This document shows, piece after piece, positions 62,180-64,000 of a stretch of 64,000 nucleotides of DNA; position 1 is the first letter of the stretch, and the number at the start of each line of letters is the position of its first letter. A model generated the notes under the pieces. It made no database searches. It had not been told where the DNA came from and saw only the letters and a list, made by a program, of their open reading frames with translations. The position numbers and the translations under genes are program-made. Where the stretch lies: NCBI GenBank assembly GCA_028023455.1, contig JAQFVV010006305.1, forward strand, positions 1,295,001-1,359,000. The letters run 5' to 3'. The DNA comes from Epiperipatus broadwayi (Eukaryota; Onychophora; Udeonychophora; Euonychophora; Peripatidae).

Positions 62180-63860
62180 CTTTCATAATCAAAAAAGAAA
62201 AAAGATTCATGAAGACAGGAAAAAATTTCAAGAAAGTTGGAATTGAATTATTTCTGAAGGAGATGAAAATGAAATTGGGTATTTATGGTTTTTCATGAAA
62301 CATCATTATGGCTAAAGAATCTAATAGTAAATGGAACTTTGATATAAATCACATAGAACAATACTAATATTTCGAAGATTTTAATAAAGAAAAATTAAAA
62401 TTTTTTAATTCACTTCAAAATCAGTAACAAATTTTTAAAAAATTTATAAAAAGTAATGAATTAATAATGAGAACTAGTTATGAAGTTAGTTATTTGCTAA
62501 CAAAATACTCAAACCATCTATAGAAAGCTCATTAGTCAAAGATTGTATAATAAAGACTGCCGAGTTTATCTGACACAAAAAAGTGCAATTATTCCATGAT
62601 ATATCTATGGAAAAATCAAAGGGTGGAATAGAAGGAGATGGCAGACAACACGAGTAATCAATTGTGAAAAGTTATGTTTTTCAATTGCAATTAATGAAAG
62701 TGCAGATATACAATGTTATATAAGATGTGTTCTTTTGTGATTGCAGTAAAACATGAAAATAATGGAAGAGTTTTTGGAAATGTGGAAATATTATTGAAAA
62801 TATTTTTATATTATACAGAGCATTTTGAAGAAATTTGATTTTCCTGTAGATGGGCTATTTGAGTGACAAATGACTGCCAAAGCAATGAAAAGTAAAAATG
62901 AAGCACATGTACCAAGACTGTAGCAAACTGGACTGATATATATTTGGAATAAAACAAATTGAAGTCATTGAACTGTATTATTCATCACAAATTTTGTGAT
63001 CCAATGTATTAAAAATGGATAAAGTGGGTTGAGTTATAGGATTAGTACTATAAATTTAATGTAATACAATAGATTTAATCATGGCCATATTTTGCAGTGT
63101 TTTTTTTTTAAGGATATAGAGTTCAAATTCAAAGTACTTCTTTATTATGCAGAAGTTTGTTGGTTGAAGAACTTTTATGTACTTATAGAGAAATATCTTT
63201 TCTTGAAATCAAAAATCAAGATGAATCAATTTTATAGGATCTAACTTAGATATATGGTATTTTTAATTGATACTATTGACCACTTGAATAATCTCATCAC
63301 TAAGTTACAGGGAAAAGATAAATTAATAATGGATGTATATGATACAATTGCAAATTTTGTACAGAAATTGACTGTTGGAAAATCACTTGAAAAACGATAT
63401 CCTAAGATAGTTTTTTATATGGGATAATGCAAAATCAGAATTGTAGTTTTTTTACAATATTGTGATAAAATTAAAAATATGCACTTCAGATATTTCAAGA
63501 AGAAACAACAAATATTTTCCTTTTTCACATGATTTTTTTCCTCAAAATTTAAGAAGTGCTGTTGCTTTACAAATGGAATTCAATGATCTGCAGAATGACT
63601 CAGTTTTAAAAGAAAAATATAGAGAAGTTGGGATTTCAAAAATATATTCTTATTTGGGTCAAAAAATACTTTGAGTTACAAAGTTTGCTGCATAAAATGC
63701 ATAATTATGTGAATAATTGTTTTTGTGCATGAAACTTAAAATAAAACAATTCACAGTTCAAGATTAATTGTTGAAAATTTTCTATAATGAAGATTGTATG
63801 TCTACAATCATTATCTCCATATATATCTTGAGAAGTTAGTTGGAGGCAAGCAATGGTAAG
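62180..63860 (+). pseudogene. hAT transposase relic, GTF2IRD2/ZBED5/FAM200 type
   Basis: Blocks in shifting frames follow this transposase family from end to end. An N-terminal KKKKIHEDRKKFQESWN lies near 62192-62245. It is followed by SYEVSYLL near 62475; LNCIIHHKFCDP at about 62966-63003; VLLYYAEVCWLKNFYVL near 63137-63190; LIDTIDHLNNLITKLQGKDK near 63265-63324; and ALQMEFNDLQNDSVLKEKYR at about 63566-63626, inside the open frame 63462-63674. A terminal part resembling C-E-x-L-F-x-x-MKL lies near 63700. In intact relatives LYHTEVRWLSRG and HLN-LN-KLQGK are diagnostic. Many stops make it dead. The N-terminal piece of the same family occurs in the nested element at 27719-28185. Confidence 0.85.
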
Positions 63861-64000
63861 TTTTTGATAAAAAAATTGTAATTGATTAAATGTAACTATT
63901 TAAAATTTATTAATAAATATTATAATTATTATGTATTACCATCAATCATTCAATAAATTATTTTAATAATTATATATATTACAGTTCCTTTATAGTGGAG

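Larger units (their letters stand above)
50570..64000 (+). other. Downstream intron of the Roquin-like gene (partial, more than 13 kb)
   Basis: No further exon is recognisable up to the window end. The intron holds a G-poor insertion, a possible mitochondrial insert, three foldback elements, a tandem duplication and a hAT relic. A run of 14 C lies at about 57745-57758. 52160-53540, 54550-55900, 56340-57550, 57760-58700 and 59460-60960 are AT-rich with nothing I can name. Confidence 0.7.

Overview
The window looks like a piece of an AT-rich animal (metazoan) nuclear genome. It contains most of the middle of one protein-coding gene, split over seven small exons on the + strand and separated by long, repeat-filled introns. 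The exons encode a Roquin-family protein (RC3H1/RC3H2 type): the helical region after the ROQ domain, the CCCH zinc finger, then a long Ser/Thr/Pro-rich tail. All internal exon junctions are GT-AG and the phases agree from one exon to the next (phases 0, 1, 2, 2, 1, 0). The gene is open at both ends: the RING and ROQ start lies upstream of base 1, and the C-terminus lies beyond base 64000. The mix of decayed elements (Penelope-like with GIY-YIG nuclease, hAT, pogo/Tigger-like, Gypsy, APE-type LINE, tRNA-derived SINE) suggests an invertebrate. An arthropod such as a chelicerate is plausible, but I cannot fix the species from sequence alone.

Layout. 1-3696: upstream intron with one SINE. 3697-3897 and 5676-5808: two exons, with a foldback element between them. 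5809-21824: a 16-kb intron holding a degenerate satellite-like tract, a long palindrome, two Penelope-like copies in opposite orientation, two pogo/Tigger-type elements, a degenerate hammerhead-like motif and a LINE 3' relic. 21825-22056: zinc-finger exon. 22057-31088: intron with a decayed Ty3/Gypsy element (minus strand) that carries a nested 467-bp hAT derivative in its reverse transcriptase. 31089-31277: exon. 31278-37138: intron with a LINE endonuclease/RT relic, a SINE and two unclassified repeats. 37139-37314: exon. 37315-49557: intron with a LINE relic, a possible solo LTR, two hairpin elements and a hAT MITE with a perfect 8-bp target duplication. 49558-49904 and 50037-50569: two exons. 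50570-64000: intron with a G-poor insertion between 30-bp direct repeats, a possible mitochondrial nd2 insert, three foldback elements and a hAT transposase relic.

I see no CRISPR array, bacterial-type operon, functional tRNA or rRNA gene, or second intact protein gene. The most interesting material is in the introns: recurring inverted-repeat families with shared internal motifs, nested transposons and unclassified repeats. I found no convincing evidence of a new biological system. All transposon open reading frames seen are broken.
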